Below are positions 40,974 through 52,732 of a stretch of 64,000 nucleotides of DNA, piece by piece. The notes beneath the pieces were generated by a model. The model worked only from the letters and a program-made list of their open reading frames with translations. It was not told the DNA's origin and searched no databases. The DNA comes from an uncultured Pseudomonadota bacterium. Its GTDB lineage: Bacteria; Pseudomonadota; Gammaproteobacteria; Methylococcales; Methylomonadaceae. Each line of letters begins with the position of its first letter. Positions within the stretch are counted from its first letter, which is position 1. Where the stretch lies: positions 1 to 64,000 of the forward strand of contig CAIYSZ010000017.1 of assembly GCA_903928965.1 (NCBI GenBank), given 5' to 3'. Both the position numbers and the translations under genes were made by a program.

Positions 40974-41399
40974 AGTTAATCCTCGCCAAAAAATATAACA
41001 GCCCGCAAACCCGCCGGCAAAAACCGGTCTATCTTTAAACATAGCTCTAATGTTTTAAAAAGCCCGGCCAACGGGGATTGCACATTAAAAACTTTACCGT
41101 AACCCGAATAAAAATAATGTAAAAACCCAGACGACAAGAGGCTGGGCCCATTACGGCCCAAGTGAACAGCTGAAAGCCCGCTTGCGTTGACGACCTGACC
41201 AAGCCATTGATTTAAAATACATGGATTACAAACAAACCGACTGCGTAGCATTTAACCGAAGGCCGCTAAACCCCGCCAGAGGCGGAAAAAATTTGCACAA
41301 TCTTTATAACTTGACTATGCTAGTGGCCCGGTTCCCCGCCTGAACCTCGACTAAAGGTTGGCATGATTCGATAATAACAACAATTTTAGGGAAAACGCC

Positions 41400-41930
41400 A
41401 TGAACATCACCGCCATTCTTAGCCTAACCGCGCTCATCGTTGCCGCCCCCGTAGCCGCCGCCGTCTACAAATTTGAACCCGGCGAGGAAGTGCTGACCAA
41501 CTGCCGCGAAATCTACACCCGCGGCGTCATCAAGGCGCAAGTCGACGACGGTTACACCGTGCACTTCCCCAAAAACAGCGGCCCGATCAACTGCCCGCCG
41601 TTCCGCTGGCACAAGGAATTCGTGCTGCCGTTCCGTTCCGTGCCGGAATACCGCCTGCAATTCTTCGGCGGCCTGAAACGCGACATAGTGTTCCGAGTCG
41701 GCGAATCCGTCACCCTCCGCTTCGACCCCGACAAACGCATCGTCAAACGCCAAACCCCCATCGCCATCCAAGCGCAAATCACCGACATCAGCGAAAACGG
41801 AGCCGTCGCGCTAAAACTGCTCAGCACCGAACCCGATGCCGCCGCCACCTTCTGGCAAATGGTTGGCGGAAACTACGTAGACCTCAGACACAAAGCCCTA
41901 GCCGAAGAAATCAAAACCCGCTCGCGCTAA
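41400..41930 (+). CDS. Exported hypothetical protein
   Basis: 176 aa with signal peptide MNITAILSLTALIVAAPVAAA; intact ORF with normal codon usage. Confidence 0.6.
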   Translation: MNITAILSLTALIVAAPVAAAVYKFEPGEEVLTNCREIYTRGVIKAQVDDGYTVHFPKNSGPINCPPFRWHKEFVLPFRSVPEYRLQFFGGLKRDIVFRVGESVTLRFDPDKRIVKRQTPIAIQAQITDISENGAVALKLLSTEPDAAATFWQMVGGNYVDLRHKALAEEIKTRSR

Positions 41931-41995
41931 TGCAAGTAAAAAGGGGTAAGCCGGGCGCATCTCGCTAACCAAATCAAAACCGCCGGCTCCGGTCC

Positions 41996-42110
41996 GGCCT
42001 TGGCCAGCGGGAAAGCTTGCCGGGAGCCGCTGTAAATACATCCATGTACGCTTGGAGTCGGCATCCTAAGCCTCCTACACTCCCGTCAAGCTTTCCCGCT
42101 GGCCAAGGCC
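41996..42110. repeat. Palindromic intergenic element with 31-bp inverted arms
   Basis: GGCCTTGGCCAGCGGGAAAGCTTGCCGGGAG (41996-42026) and reverse complement with one mismatch at 42080-42110; 53-nt loop. Confidence 0.85.
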
Positions 42111-42268
42111 TAAGTATTGGCGAACCCCGGCCAAAATCTTGTATAATTCTATTCATTAAGCCCCGCAAGCCACTTAGTGGCAAAGCCGCTAGCGCCCAAT
42201 TATCCAGACGCGCCGCCGACTATCGTCACGGCAACCCACCGAACCAGACCTATAAAAACTCAAGCTCC

Positions 42269-43945
42269 ATGCCCGCGAAACGCCTGACCCTGCTCCTGAT
42301 TCTAACCCTGTGCGCCTTACTCTCCCTTGGCTACTGGCGGGGGCTGACCCAACCGGTCGACATCATCGACGCCCCCAGCGACCGCCTAAGCTGCGTCTCC
42401 TACGCACCATTCCACAAAGCCGGGCAAACCCCGCTGGACAAAAAGGTGCCGATCACCGCCGCGCAAATCGAGGCCGACATGACGGCCCTAGCCGACCGCT
42501 TCGACTGCGTGCGCACCTACACCGTCACCCAAGGCCTGCAAATCGTGCCCGAACTGGCCGAGAAATTGGGCATCAAAGTATTGCTAGGCATTTGGATCGG
42601 CCGTGAGTCCGCCGAAAACGAGCAAGAACTGGCCGCCGGCATCGAACTGGCGCAAAAACATCCGCAAGTGATCCGCGCGGTCATCGTCGGCAACGAAGTG
42701 CTGCTGCGGCAAGAGCAAACCCCGGCCGGCATGCGTAAATACCTGCAACGCGTCGCCGCCGCCTTGCCCGGCGTGGCCGTCACTTACGCCGACGTGTGGG
42801 AATTCTGGCTGCGTTACAAACAAGACTTGCTGCACATGGTCGCTTTTCCGACCGTGCACATCCTCCCGTATTGGGAAGACACGCCCATCGCGGTGTCCGA
42901 CGCGGTGCTCCACGTGCATGAAACCTACCGCCGCGTCAAAGAACAACTTGGCGGCAAGGACGTGCTGATCGGCGAAACCGGTTGGCCCAGCTACGGCCGC
43001 AGCCGGCTGGAAGCGGAACCCTCACTGGTCAATCAAGCCCGCTTCATCCGCGAATTCGCCGCCCGCGCCGCCTCGGACAACATCCCTTACAACGTCATAG
43101 AAGCCTTCGACCAACCCTGGAAGCGCAACTCCGAAGGCGCGGTGGGCGGCTATTGGGGATTGTACGACACCGACGGCAAGGTCAAATTTCCGTTCCACGG
43201 CCCGGTGGCGGAAGCCGGCGACTGGAGCCCCGGCGTGCTGGCCGCCGCCGCCGGCTTTAGCGCCTTGCTGGCATACGCGCAATGGCGGCGGCGTCTATGG
43301 TCGCTGGCCGTGTTGTGGCCGACGCTGGCGATAGGCGCGGCCGCCGGCGGCGCATGGCTGGCTTATTACCGCGATTTCCTGCTCACCAGCCGCACCTGGC
43401 TGGAATGGGCTTATTCCGGCCTGTTCGCCGCGCTGCTCCTCGCCGCCGTGATTGGCCTAGGCAAACAACTTGCCGCCTGGAGCGCGCATGGCGCGGAATT
43501 GCCGCAACTGCATTCCGGCGCGCGGCTGCTGGCCCTGTGGCGCGCCGACCGATCAATATGGCGGGACCCGGTGTGGCGCTTGAGCCTGCTGCGCTTCGTG
43601 TTTTTGTTCAGCGCGGCATTGGTCGGGCTCATCCTGGTATTCGACCTGCGCTCCCGCGCCTTTCCGGTGGCGCTGTTCGCGCCGCCGATCATAGGATTTA
43701 CATTACTGGCCTGGCTAGGCGGCAAGGCCGAAGCCGACCTGGAAGAAAAACTGCTGGCGGGCTGGGTGGCGCTGGCCGGGGTACTGACCGCCCTCAACGA
43801 ACACCTATTAATCAGCGAAAACCAAGCCTGGCGCTGGGCGGACGTACTGAATCCGCCGGCCTGCGCCTGGCTGGCGCTCAGCCTGCTGTTCGCGGCGGCG
43901 GTATTAGGCCCGGCCAGCCGCCCATTGCAATCGCGCCAAGGTTAA
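42269..43945 (+). CDS. GH17-like beta-1,3-glucanase/glucan-modifying membrane protein
   Basis: LSCVSYAPFHKAGQTP; FDCVRTYTVTQGLQIVPELAEKLGIKVLLGIWIG; VIVGNEVLLR; VLIGETGWPSYGR. Start set at MPAKRLTLLL. Confidence 0.85.
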   Translation: MPAKRLTLLLILTLCALLSLGYWRGLTQPVDIIDAPSDRLSCVSYAPFHKAGQTPLDKKVPITAAQIEADMTALADRFDCVRTYTVTQGLQIVPELAEKLGIKVLLGIWIGRESAENEQELAAGIELAQKHPQVIRAVIVGNEVLLRQEQTPAGMRKYLQRVAAALPGVAVTYADVWEFWLRYKQDLLHMVAFPTVHILPYWEDTPIAVSDAVLHVHETYRRVKEQLGGKDVLIGETGWPSYGRSRLEAEPSLVNQARFIREFAARAASDNIPYNVIEAFDQPWKRNSEGAVGGYWGLYDTDGKVKFPFHGPVAEAGDWSPGVLAAAAGFSALLAYAQWRRRLWSLAVLWPTLAIGAAAGGAWLAYYRDFLLTSRTWLEWAYSGLFAALLLAAVIGLGKQLAAWSAHGAELPQLHSGARLLALWRADRSIWRDPVWRLSLLRFVFLFSAALVGLILVFDLRSRAFPVALFAPPIIGFTLLAWLGGKAEADLEEKLLAGWVALAGVLTALNEHLLISENQAWRWADVLNPPACAWLALSLLFAAAVLGPASRPLQSRQG

Positions 43946-44281
43946 GGCCGCGAACAAAAAGCCTAAAGCAGGAAATTCCGTCGCCTGGTGCGAACCGCTG
44001 TCGTGCAACACCAGCGCCGCCACCCCGAACACCCCGGTCGCCGCCGCAAGAGTGACGGAACGCAACGCCAAGGCCAACAGCCCCGCGCCCAGAATCGCCA
44101 CGCCGATTAGATTGTTATAAAACACCTGCTCGAACAGCGAACGCGCATCGCAGGCGAGAGACCGCCCGCCGTCGTGGCAGAAAATAGACAACTCCCGCGA
44201 TTCAACCAACTGGTATTTAGCCCAAGCGGCAATACAAAAAGTGACGAGGAACAGCGACCAGGGAAGAAGTTTTGGATTCAT
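43904..44281 (-). CDS. Small membrane hypothetical protein
   Basis: MNPKLLPWSLFLVTFCIAAWAKY..., several TM segments; convergent 3' overlap with GH17 gene. Confidence 0.5.
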   Translation of the reverse strand: MNPKLLPWSLFLVTFCIAAWAKYQLVESRELSIFCHDGGRSLACDARSLFEQVFYNNLIGVAILGAGLLALALRSVTLAAATGVFGVAALVLHDSGSHQATEFPALGFLFAALTLARLQWAAGRA

Positions 44282-44527
44282 GGGAACAGGCGCAAAGTTA
44301 ATTGTAAATTTTAACACCTACCCGCTAGCCCGGCTAGCCGCCATACGTCTCAAGCTATATATTTTACCCTGCTGTTATAATTGGCAATCAAGAATGTCTG
44401 CCCGCCAAAACCTCAAGTGATGGGTGGATTTAGGCTTGTCCCTATTAAATTTTACGTTTTCTTGATACTGACATGCGGAGCCCGAAAAGTCTATAATCCC
44501 CCCACCTTAGACGCAGGACCGCCCGGC

Positions 44528-46015
44528 ATGCCGCATATATTCATCTCACACACCACACTGGACGACGCTTTCGTGCGCGCACTGCAACAGCATCTAAACC
44601 AACGTCAAATCAACGCCTGGATAGACTCGCGCGAACTGCGCGGCGGCGATGCGCTAGAGCCCGAAATACTGCAAGCCATAGACCAAGCGGCGGCCTTGAT
44701 TGCCGTTGTCAGCGTAAACAGCCTGCAATCGGCATGGCTAGGCAAGGAAACCGAATACGCTATACAACAAGACAAAAAAGTCATCCCCCTACTCCTGGAC
44801 GGCTGCAAACTCGGCGTGCTGCGCTATCTATTCCCGCGGGAACCGGTCACCATTTCGGTCTCCAGCCAACCCGGCGGCCTCGACGAAACCCTGCCGCGCA
44901 TACTAAGCGCCCTGGGCCACGCCCTGCCCGCCGACCCCAAACCCGCTCCGCAACCTGAATTACCAGCGCTGGCCGAACTAACCCTGGAACTCAGCCCGCT
45001 TGGCCTGGAAACACTGGAAAACCACAAAATCCGCGCCCGCGCCAAGGCCAAGCTATACTACGACCCCGCCGATCCCCGCCAAGAGCGGGTCAACTGCCGT
45101 GAAAGCTGGCTCTTCACCGCCCCGCTCGGCCCCATCGAAACCGAGGCCCTGCGCTGGTATCTGGAAACCTACGCCGTCTGGCCCGGCGATGTTGACCGCC
45201 GGCGCGCCGACCGCATCGCCGCCGATTTAAAAACCTGGGGCGCGCAACTCTACGCCGCCGCCATGCCAGCCAATAAAATTGGCGACGCGCTATCCGCCTG
45301 GCGCATGGCCGGCGGCGCTGAACGCCGCTTTTCTGTCTATTTAGACCTCGGCGATTTAGCCCTACCAAGCCCGGAAGAAGCCCGCCAAGAGGCGCAAACC
45401 GCCGCCACCCAACTGCTAGGCCTGCCGTGGGAACTGCTGCACGACGGCCAACATTATCTGTTTCAAGGCGCAAGCCCGGTCCGCGTCCGCCGCCGCCTGC
45501 CCAACACCCATAACCTGCCCGCCCCGCCCAGCGCGCTGCCTATCCGCGTGCTGCTGGTCACCGCCCGCCCGGAAGACAAAACCTGCGCCTATATAGACCA
45601 CCGCGCCAGCGCCCTGCCCTTGCAACAAGCGCTAGCCGCCCTGGGCGAGCGCGCCGAACTGCATAGCCTGCAACCGCCTACCCTGCAAGCCCTGACCCAG
45701 GAACTGGCGCGCGCGGAAGCCGTTAAGCAACCTTATCACATAGTGCATTTTGACGGCCACGGCGTCTACAACCCCCATCTCGGCCTCGGCGGCTTATGCT
45801 TTGAACTGGAAGCGGACGCTGAACAACTGGGCAAACGCCGCCCGCGCACCGTATACAGCGATGAACTGGGCGAATTATTGCATCAACACCGCATCCCGCT
45901 GGTGTTTCTGGAAGCTTGCCAAACCGCGCAAGCCGACCAAGCCAACGAATCGCTAGCCGTGGGCCTGCTGCGGCAAGGCGTGGCCTTACGCCCGCAACCC
46001 GCTTTCGCTGCATAG
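44528..46015 (+). CDS. TIR-CHAT protein, truncated C-terminally; 5' part of a disrupted TIR-CHAT-STAND-TPR gene
   Basis: TIR: MPHIFISHTTLDDAFVRALQQHL...SAWLGKETEYAI; CHAT dyad IVHFDGHGVY and VFLEACQTAQA; ends abruptly after ESLAVGLLRQGVA. Confidence 0.75.
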   Translation: MPHIFISHTTLDDAFVRALQQHLNQRQINAWIDSRELRGGDALEPEILQAIDQAAALIAVVSVNSLQSAWLGKETEYAIQQDKKVIPLLLDGCKLGVLRYLFPREPVTISVSSQPGGLDETLPRILSALGHALPADPKPAPQPELPALAELTLELSPLGLETLENHKIRARAKAKLYYDPADPRQERVNCRESWLFTAPLGPIETEALRWYLETYAVWPGDVDRRRADRIAADLKTWGAQLYAAAMPANKIGDALSAWRMAGGAERRFSVYLDLGDLALPSPEEARQEAQTAATQLLGLPWELLHDGQHYLFQGASPVRVRRRLPNTHNLPAPPSALPIRVLLVTARPEDKTCAYIDHRASALPLQQALAALGERAELHSLQPPTLQALTQELARAEAVKQPYHIVHFDGHGVYNPHLGLGGLCFELEADAEQLGKRRPRTVYSDELGELLHQHRIPLVFLEACQTAQADQANESLAVGLLRQGVALRPQPAFAA

Positions 46016-46103
46016 CCTCACGCCAAACGACGCGGTCAAACTGCTGGAGCGCAGCCTGGCGCAAACTGAATCCGCGCCAGCCCGCCAAGCGCAAAGACCG
46101 GCC

Positions 46104-48056
46104 ATGGAAGCCATCTGCCGCACCGTCAACTACCACGCCCGCAGCCTGGCCCTGCTCGGCCCGCTGCTGCAAACCGCCAGCGCGGAATTAACCCAAACCG
46201 AACTGGCGCGCATGATGGCGCAATTGGAACGTCAATACCCAGGCGAGCGTGAACTGTCGCTCTACGCCAGCCTGGAGCTGTCCTTAAACCGCCTGTCGCC
46301 GCAAATCCGCAAACAAATCAACATCCTGGGCCTGTTTCACGGCGGCGTGAATTTGAATGTATTACGCCATATGACCGGCTGGAGCGAGGAATACATCGCA
46401 GAACTGGCCCGACAACTAATCGCCACCGGCTTGGCTACCCAGGAAGCCTATAATCACCTCAGCCTCAACCCAGCTCTCTGCCCCTATCTGCGCGGCAAAA
46501 TAACCGCCGCCGAATATGCCGAGCTGCAAGCCCGCTGGCTCTCTTGCATGCTGGATTATGTCTGGTATTTGCACGAACAACAACATCAAAATACCGGAAT
46601 GGCGGCAAGCTTGACCCTATTGGAGCAAGCCAATCTATTCGCCTTGCTGGACTGCGCCCAAGCCCAATACCAGCCGGAAATGGTGATGGAATTGCTGAAT
46701 AGTTTATATAGTCTGTTCAAACCTCTAGGCAAACCGCGATTACTGCAAAAAATCACAACCGCTCAACAAACCTTGGCCCCGCGGCTCAAGCAATGGAGCC
46801 ACGCCGCCTTTAGCTTGCAGTTCGATCAAATTCAGCAACAATGTGACGCCGGGCAATTGCTCCTAGCCTATAAAAATGCCGCCGCCTTACTGCAACAATG
46901 TGAAACGGCAGGCATAGCCGCATATGTAAATGCCGATTATGATTATGCGTCGATACTATGGCTAATAAGCCGGATTCTAAATTGGGCGGGACAAGCGTTA
47001 AGTTCGCTGGCCTTGCTGCACCAAGCGCAACTTGGTTTTCAGGCATTAGCGGAAAATAACAAAGCGGCGCAACGCATGCTCACGGTTTGCCTAACCGAAC
47101 AAGCTGATTGTTTGACAAATTTAGGGCAACTCGAGCCAGCCAGCAAACTTTACCAACAGGCTATTGCATTATCCGAACAAAGAGACTCGCTACGCGATGT
47201 TGTGGCGGGTAAATTTCAACTTTGCACTGTGCTAATGCTTCAAAACAAATATTCATTGGCGCTGGAAGCCTATAACCAAGCCAAGGATATTTTCAGCGGA
47301 TTGCAAGAACCAAAGATGGTCGCTGCCGCCTGGCATCAAATCGGCATGCTTTACCAAGTAACCGGCCAAGCCGACCTTGCCGAAGACGCCTACCGTCAAT
47401 CGCTGGAAATTACAGTACAACAAAATGATTTAAGCGGCCAAGCCTCATCTCTTAATCAACTGGGTTTATTATACAAAGATAATCGCCAAAACCCGGAACC
47501 AGCCGCCGTTTATCTGCAACGAGCAGCCGATATTTATCAACAACAGGAAGATATAGCCGGAGAAGGCCGCGCACGAAGCAATTTAGCACTGCCGTTAATC
47601 CAACTGGAACGCTACCCGGAAGCGCGCGCGGAACTTAGTCGCGCCATAAGCTGCAAAGCCCAATTCGGCCACGCCAGCGAATCCTGGAAGACTTGGGATA
47701 TTCTTGCCGACCTGGAAACCGCCGCCGGTAATGCAGCCGCCGCCGCGCAAGCCCGCGCCCAAGCCCGCGCCAGCTATCTGGCCTACCGCCGCGACGGCGG
47801 CGAAAATCATGAAATCTCCGGTCAAATTATCCAAAAGCTTCAACCAATTATAAAAGAACCAGGCCCCTCCGCCGCGCTCGGCCAATTACCAGAATGGCTA
47901 GATGAGCCTAAATTTGCCGAATTGAAAACCTATCTGCAAGCCCTGCGCGCCATCCTCCAAGGCAGCCGCGACCCCGCCTTGGCCGACCATCAGGATTTAG
48001 ATTATGACGAAGCCGTGGAAATCCAACTGCTGCTGGAATCCCTGACCGCGGACTAA
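46104..48056 (+). CDS. TPR-rich 3' part of the disrupted TIR-CHAT-STAND-TPR gene
   Basis: AICRTVNYHARSLALLGPLL...LYASLELSLNRLSPQIRKQINILGLFHGGVNLNVLRHMTGW then TPRs; the frame extends upstream without stop to about 45981 (WPYARNPLSLHSLTPNDAVKLLERSL). Confidence 0.7.
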   Translation: MEAICRTVNYHARSLALLGPLLQTASAELTQTELARMMAQLERQYPGERELSLYASLELSLNRLSPQIRKQINILGLFHGGVNLNVLRHMTGWSEEYIAELARQLIATGLATQEAYNHLSLNPALCPYLRGKITAAEYAELQARWLSCMLDYVWYLHEQQHQNTGMAASLTLLEQANLFALLDCAQAQYQPEMVMELLNSLYSLFKPLGKPRLLQKITTAQQTLAPRLKQWSHAAFSLQFDQIQQQCDAGQLLLAYKNAAALLQQCETAGIAAYVNADYDYASILWLISRILNWAGQALSSLALLHQAQLGFQALAENNKAAQRMLTVCLTEQADCLTNLGQLEPASKLYQQAIALSEQRDSLRDVVAGKFQLCTVLMLQNKYSLALEAYNQAKDIFSGLQEPKMVAAAWHQIGMLYQVTGQADLAEDAYRQSLEITVQQNDLSGQASSLNQLGLLYKDNRQNPEPAAVYLQRAADIYQQQEDIAGEGRARSNLALPLIQLERYPEARAELSRAISCKAQFGHASESWKTWDILADLETAAGNAAAAAQARAQARASYLAYRRDGGENHEISGQIIQKLQPIIKEPGPSAALGQLPEWLDEPKFAELKTYLQALRAILQGSRDPALADHQDLDYDEAVEIQLLLESLTAD

Positions 48057-48419
48057 GCCCTTGCCGCTCAAAGTCTGTGCCTTATTGTGTCTTAAATCTG
48101 AAAATAGGCCCGGCAACGAGCCCCCAACGCAGTCAATGGAACAAATATAAACCGGTAACGATTAAATTTTACCTTCATCCAGATAAGAGAACGGACGAAA
48201 ATTTATTCACATACCTATGACAGCACAAGCTATTGATTTTCAATATACTGATTCCGAACGTACTTTCCGCGATTCGATTAGCAAGCCGGGCTAGCTTTGT
48301 TTTCGAATACTTTTTATTTCGACCGCAATAATGCGGATGCTAGAGCTTCGCCGGGATCAGTTGCCAAGGCCATGGATGCGATCACAGTATCTAGGCCATG
48401 AATGACGGTTTGTGGAACG

Positions 48420-49427
48420 TTAATTCCGAAAAATCTCATTCAAGCTATGCGCCGATAAAACCGCCTGCAACCATTCCTCAATCTCTGGCGCGGTAGCCGA
48501 ACCAATCTGGGCTTCCACATGCAAAGGTAGCGGGCCAAAGCGTTTGTTCAAGAGCACCCGCAAGGCCTTGGCCTCTCCTTGCTCAATACCTTGCTCAATA
48601 CCTTTGATGATTCCTTGTTCGAGCCCTTTCTGAATGCCAGTCTCAATCCCTTTCTCCATCCCTTTTTGGATGAATTCCCGTTCCCAAACTTCAATTCTCT
48701 CAGCCCAACCCATTTTCAACTCCCGCAAAGTTCGAATTTTTTCAAAGGCCCACTGGAATTTGTTTTGCCGCAACAGCACCGTCCTGATCCAGACCGCGAA
48801 CAGCCTTTTAAGCTCCGACTTGCCATCTAGCAGCTCCATCAGCAAGTCTATCACGTCTAAAATGACACGTGGATGCGCCGGACGTTCCACGCGCAGCAAC
48901 ACAGCCACCAAGTTTTTCAACTCCGCCAGTTCCTCATCTGGATAATCATTGCTATCGATGAGTAGATATTCCATTTGCGGAATATAACCCGAAACCAGTC
49001 CCGGTGTTTTGGGAATAAGCTGGGCAATGTCCCTGGCCGCCGTCCATTGCGCATCCCCATGGTAAAACACGATAGGCAACACCGGCGGCAATTGCTTGTT
49101 TGCCATTACATCCCCGCGTTTGATCAAATCCTGGTACAGCAAGCCGACGTATACCATCATTCGAACCGCCATGTAGAGGTCGACGCTGCCTTGAAATTCG
49201 ATCAGTAGATAGAGGTAAACATACTCGCCGCCCACCTTGACCCGCCAGACCACATCGTCCTCGCGGTAACGATAATCGTCGGTGACGTAACTACCGGATA
49301 TTTTTTCCAAGGTGTTGTAATCCAGCGAATGCAGCCACTCATCCGGGATAAAGCCGAGGATTAAATCCCTAACCAGTTCCGGGCAGGAGAACAGGTTTTT
49401 GTAGCCGGCGTCGTGTTCGTTTGTCAT
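48420..49427 (-). CDS. Rpn-family recombination-promoting nuclease/putative transposase
   Basis: HDAGYKNLFSCPELVRDLILGFIP; YVYLYLLIEFQGSVDLYMAVRMMVYVGLLYQDL; Gly-periodic C-terminus. Confidence 0.85.
   Translation of the reverse strand: MTNEHDAGYKNLFSCPELVRDLILGFIPDEWLHSLDYNTLEKISGSYVTDDYRYREDDVVWRVKVGGEYVYLYLLIEFQGSVDLYMAVRMMVYVGLLYQDLIKRGDVMANKQLPPVLPIVFYHGDAQWTAARDIAQLIPKTPGLVSGYIPQMEYLLIDSNDYPDEELAELKNLVAVLLRVERPAHPRVILDVIDLLMELLDGKSELKRLFAVWIRTVLLRQNKFQWAFEKIRTLRELKMGWAERIEVWEREFIQKGMEKGIETGIQKGLEQGIIKGIEQGIEQGEAKALRVLLNKRFGPLPLHVEAQIGSATAPEIEEWLQAVLSAHSLNEIFRN
48573..48668 (-). repeat. Eight degenerate 12-bp units coding xxGx
   Basis: QKGM EKGI ETGI QKGL EQGI IKGI EQGI EQGE in the Rpn protein. 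Confidence 0.8.
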
Positions 49428-49505
49428 GGCGTAATGCTAACATAGCCGGTCAAATAGCGCTTATGTTTTTTCTGGTTTTTTTGCCTAAAAAACTAAGTTA
49501 GGCCG

Positions 49506-50810
49506 CTAGCATCGATCCAAACCGACACCAGGATCACACAACACCACCCCCTCCCCGACCTCCCGCAACACCGCCTCGCTTATCGTATTCTCCAAATCCA
49601 CCCCCGCCGCTACATCACAAGCGGCGCGCAAATAATTCGGCGTATAACCGAAATAACGCCTTCCGCCGCCGGGCAAATCCTGATATTGCCCCTCCCATAA
49701 CACGTTGGCGCCCCGGCCGAGATTTTGGCGCATGAAATCCTGCTTCATCCGCTCCGCCAAGTCGTGCAACTCGCGGCTGCGGCTTTTTTTTACCTCAACA
49801 GACACCGGATTAGGGAAGCTGGCGGCGGCGGTGCCGGCGCGCGGCGAATAACTGAATATATGCATATGCCCGAAACCCACCCGCTCAATAAACTCAAACC
49901 CGGCGCGCCACTCCGCCTCGGTTTCACCGGGAAAGCCGACGATAATATCGGTGGTAATATTAAAATCGGGCGTACAGGCGCGCAAGGAATCGGCAATGGC
50001 GGCGAATTCCTCGGTTTTACAGCGGCGCGCCATGCGCTTCAACACGCTATCGCAGCCGCTTTGCAGCGGCAAGTGTAAATGCGGCAGCAAGCGCGAATCT
50101 TGAAACAGCTCGATAAACCCATCGCTAAACTCCCACGGTTCCAAGGACCCCAAACGCAAGCGCGGAATATCCGTGTCGCGTAAAATCGCAGTCACCAGCT
50201 TAGTCAAATTACTGTCAATATCCGCGCCGTAACCGCCCAAATGCACCCCGGTAATCACCGCCTCGCGGATGCCTTGTTCCTGCAAGCGGTTAATCTCGTC
50301 CACAATCTCCGCCAGCCCCCGGCTGCGCTCCTCGCCGCGCGCCACCGTGACGATGCAAAAAGTGCAGCGGTAACGGCAACCGTCCTGCACCTTGACAAAC
50401 GCCCGCTGCCGGCCGCGGTGAAACAAAGCCACCGCCCCCGGCTCGGCCGCCATGCTCGGCATGCTGTCCATATTCAACTCGGCCAGGGTTTTCTGCACCA
50501 AACGCGCCTTGTCCCCATTCCCGACGATCAAATCCACCCCCAGCAAACCGGCCGCCTCGGTTTCATTCAAGGTAGCGTAACAACCGCTCAACACCAGCTT
50601 GGCCGCCGGATTATCCCGATGCGTGCGCCGCACCAGCTGCCGCGACTTACGCACCGCATCCTCTGTCACCGCGCAAGAATTCAACACCACCAGCCCGGCC
50701 TCGCGCACATCCTGCGTAATCCCATGCCCAGCCGCCTGAAACCCCTGCGCCCAAGTCTCCAACTCAGCCTCATTCAACCGGCAACCCAGGGTTTTTAAAT
50801 GAATTAACAT
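49506..50810 (-). CDS. mtaB: MtaB-type tRNA methylthiotransferase (radical SAM)
   Basis: LKTLGCRLNEAELE; KVQDGCRYRCTFCIVTVARG; ITGVHLGGYG; LHLPLQSGCDSVLKRMAR. Confidence 0.92.
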   Translation of the reverse strand: MLIHLKTLGCRLNEAELETWAQGFQAAGHGITQDVREAGLVVLNSCAVTEDAVRKSRQLVRRTHRDNPAAKLVLSGCYATLNETEAAGLLGVDLIVGNGDKARLVQKTLAELNMDSMPSMAAEPGAVALFHRGRQRAFVKVQDGCRYRCTFCIVTVARGEERSRGLAEIVDEINRLQEQGIREAVITGVHLGGYGADIDSNLTKLVTAILRDTDIPRLRLGSLEPWEFSDGFIELFQDSRLLPHLHLPLQSGCDSVLKRMARRCKTEEFAAIADSLRACTPDFNITTDIIVGFPGETEAEWRAGFEFIERVGFGHMHIFSYSPRAGTAAASFPNPVSVEVKKSRSRELHDLAERMKQDFMRQNLGRGANVLWEGQYQDLPGGGRRYFGYTPNYLRAACDVAAGVDLENTISEAVLREVGEGVVLCDPGVGLDRC

Positions 50811-50835
50811 ATTAAAATTAAATACAAAAAGCTCA

Positions 50836-52332
<1,497 letters not shown>

Positions 52333-52732
52333 TTATATATTAACACACGCCATCCCAAGAACATACCATGACGATAGCATTCCGGCGCGGCAAACCCCGA
52401 CCAAACCGACGGCCATCATGACGGCGGAGACGCCTGCCAAAAAACCGTTTCCGCCCAGCCGTTAGCGTCGAACATCGACTCAACCGCCGCCTTCAAGGAC
52501 AGCTTCACGCTCCAGTCGCCTTCTCCACACCGGGTTGGCATTGCCAAACCCAAAATACTCGGCCAGTGCAGGTGAAAAAAATGTCACGGATTATCAGTTT
52601 AAACCGCGGTAAAAAAAATCTAACGGTTTAGGGCAGTCAATAAAACGTCGCGCCCCGGCAACCTAGCTTGTTAAGCCGCAACCACCTATGTTACACTCAA
52701 TGTCGTTTAATTTTAATGCGCTAGAGGCGTTA

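Noticed and set aside
48573-48668. CRISPR-like periodicity
   Set aside because: 12-bp degenerate units without spacers, within the Rpn coding sequence.
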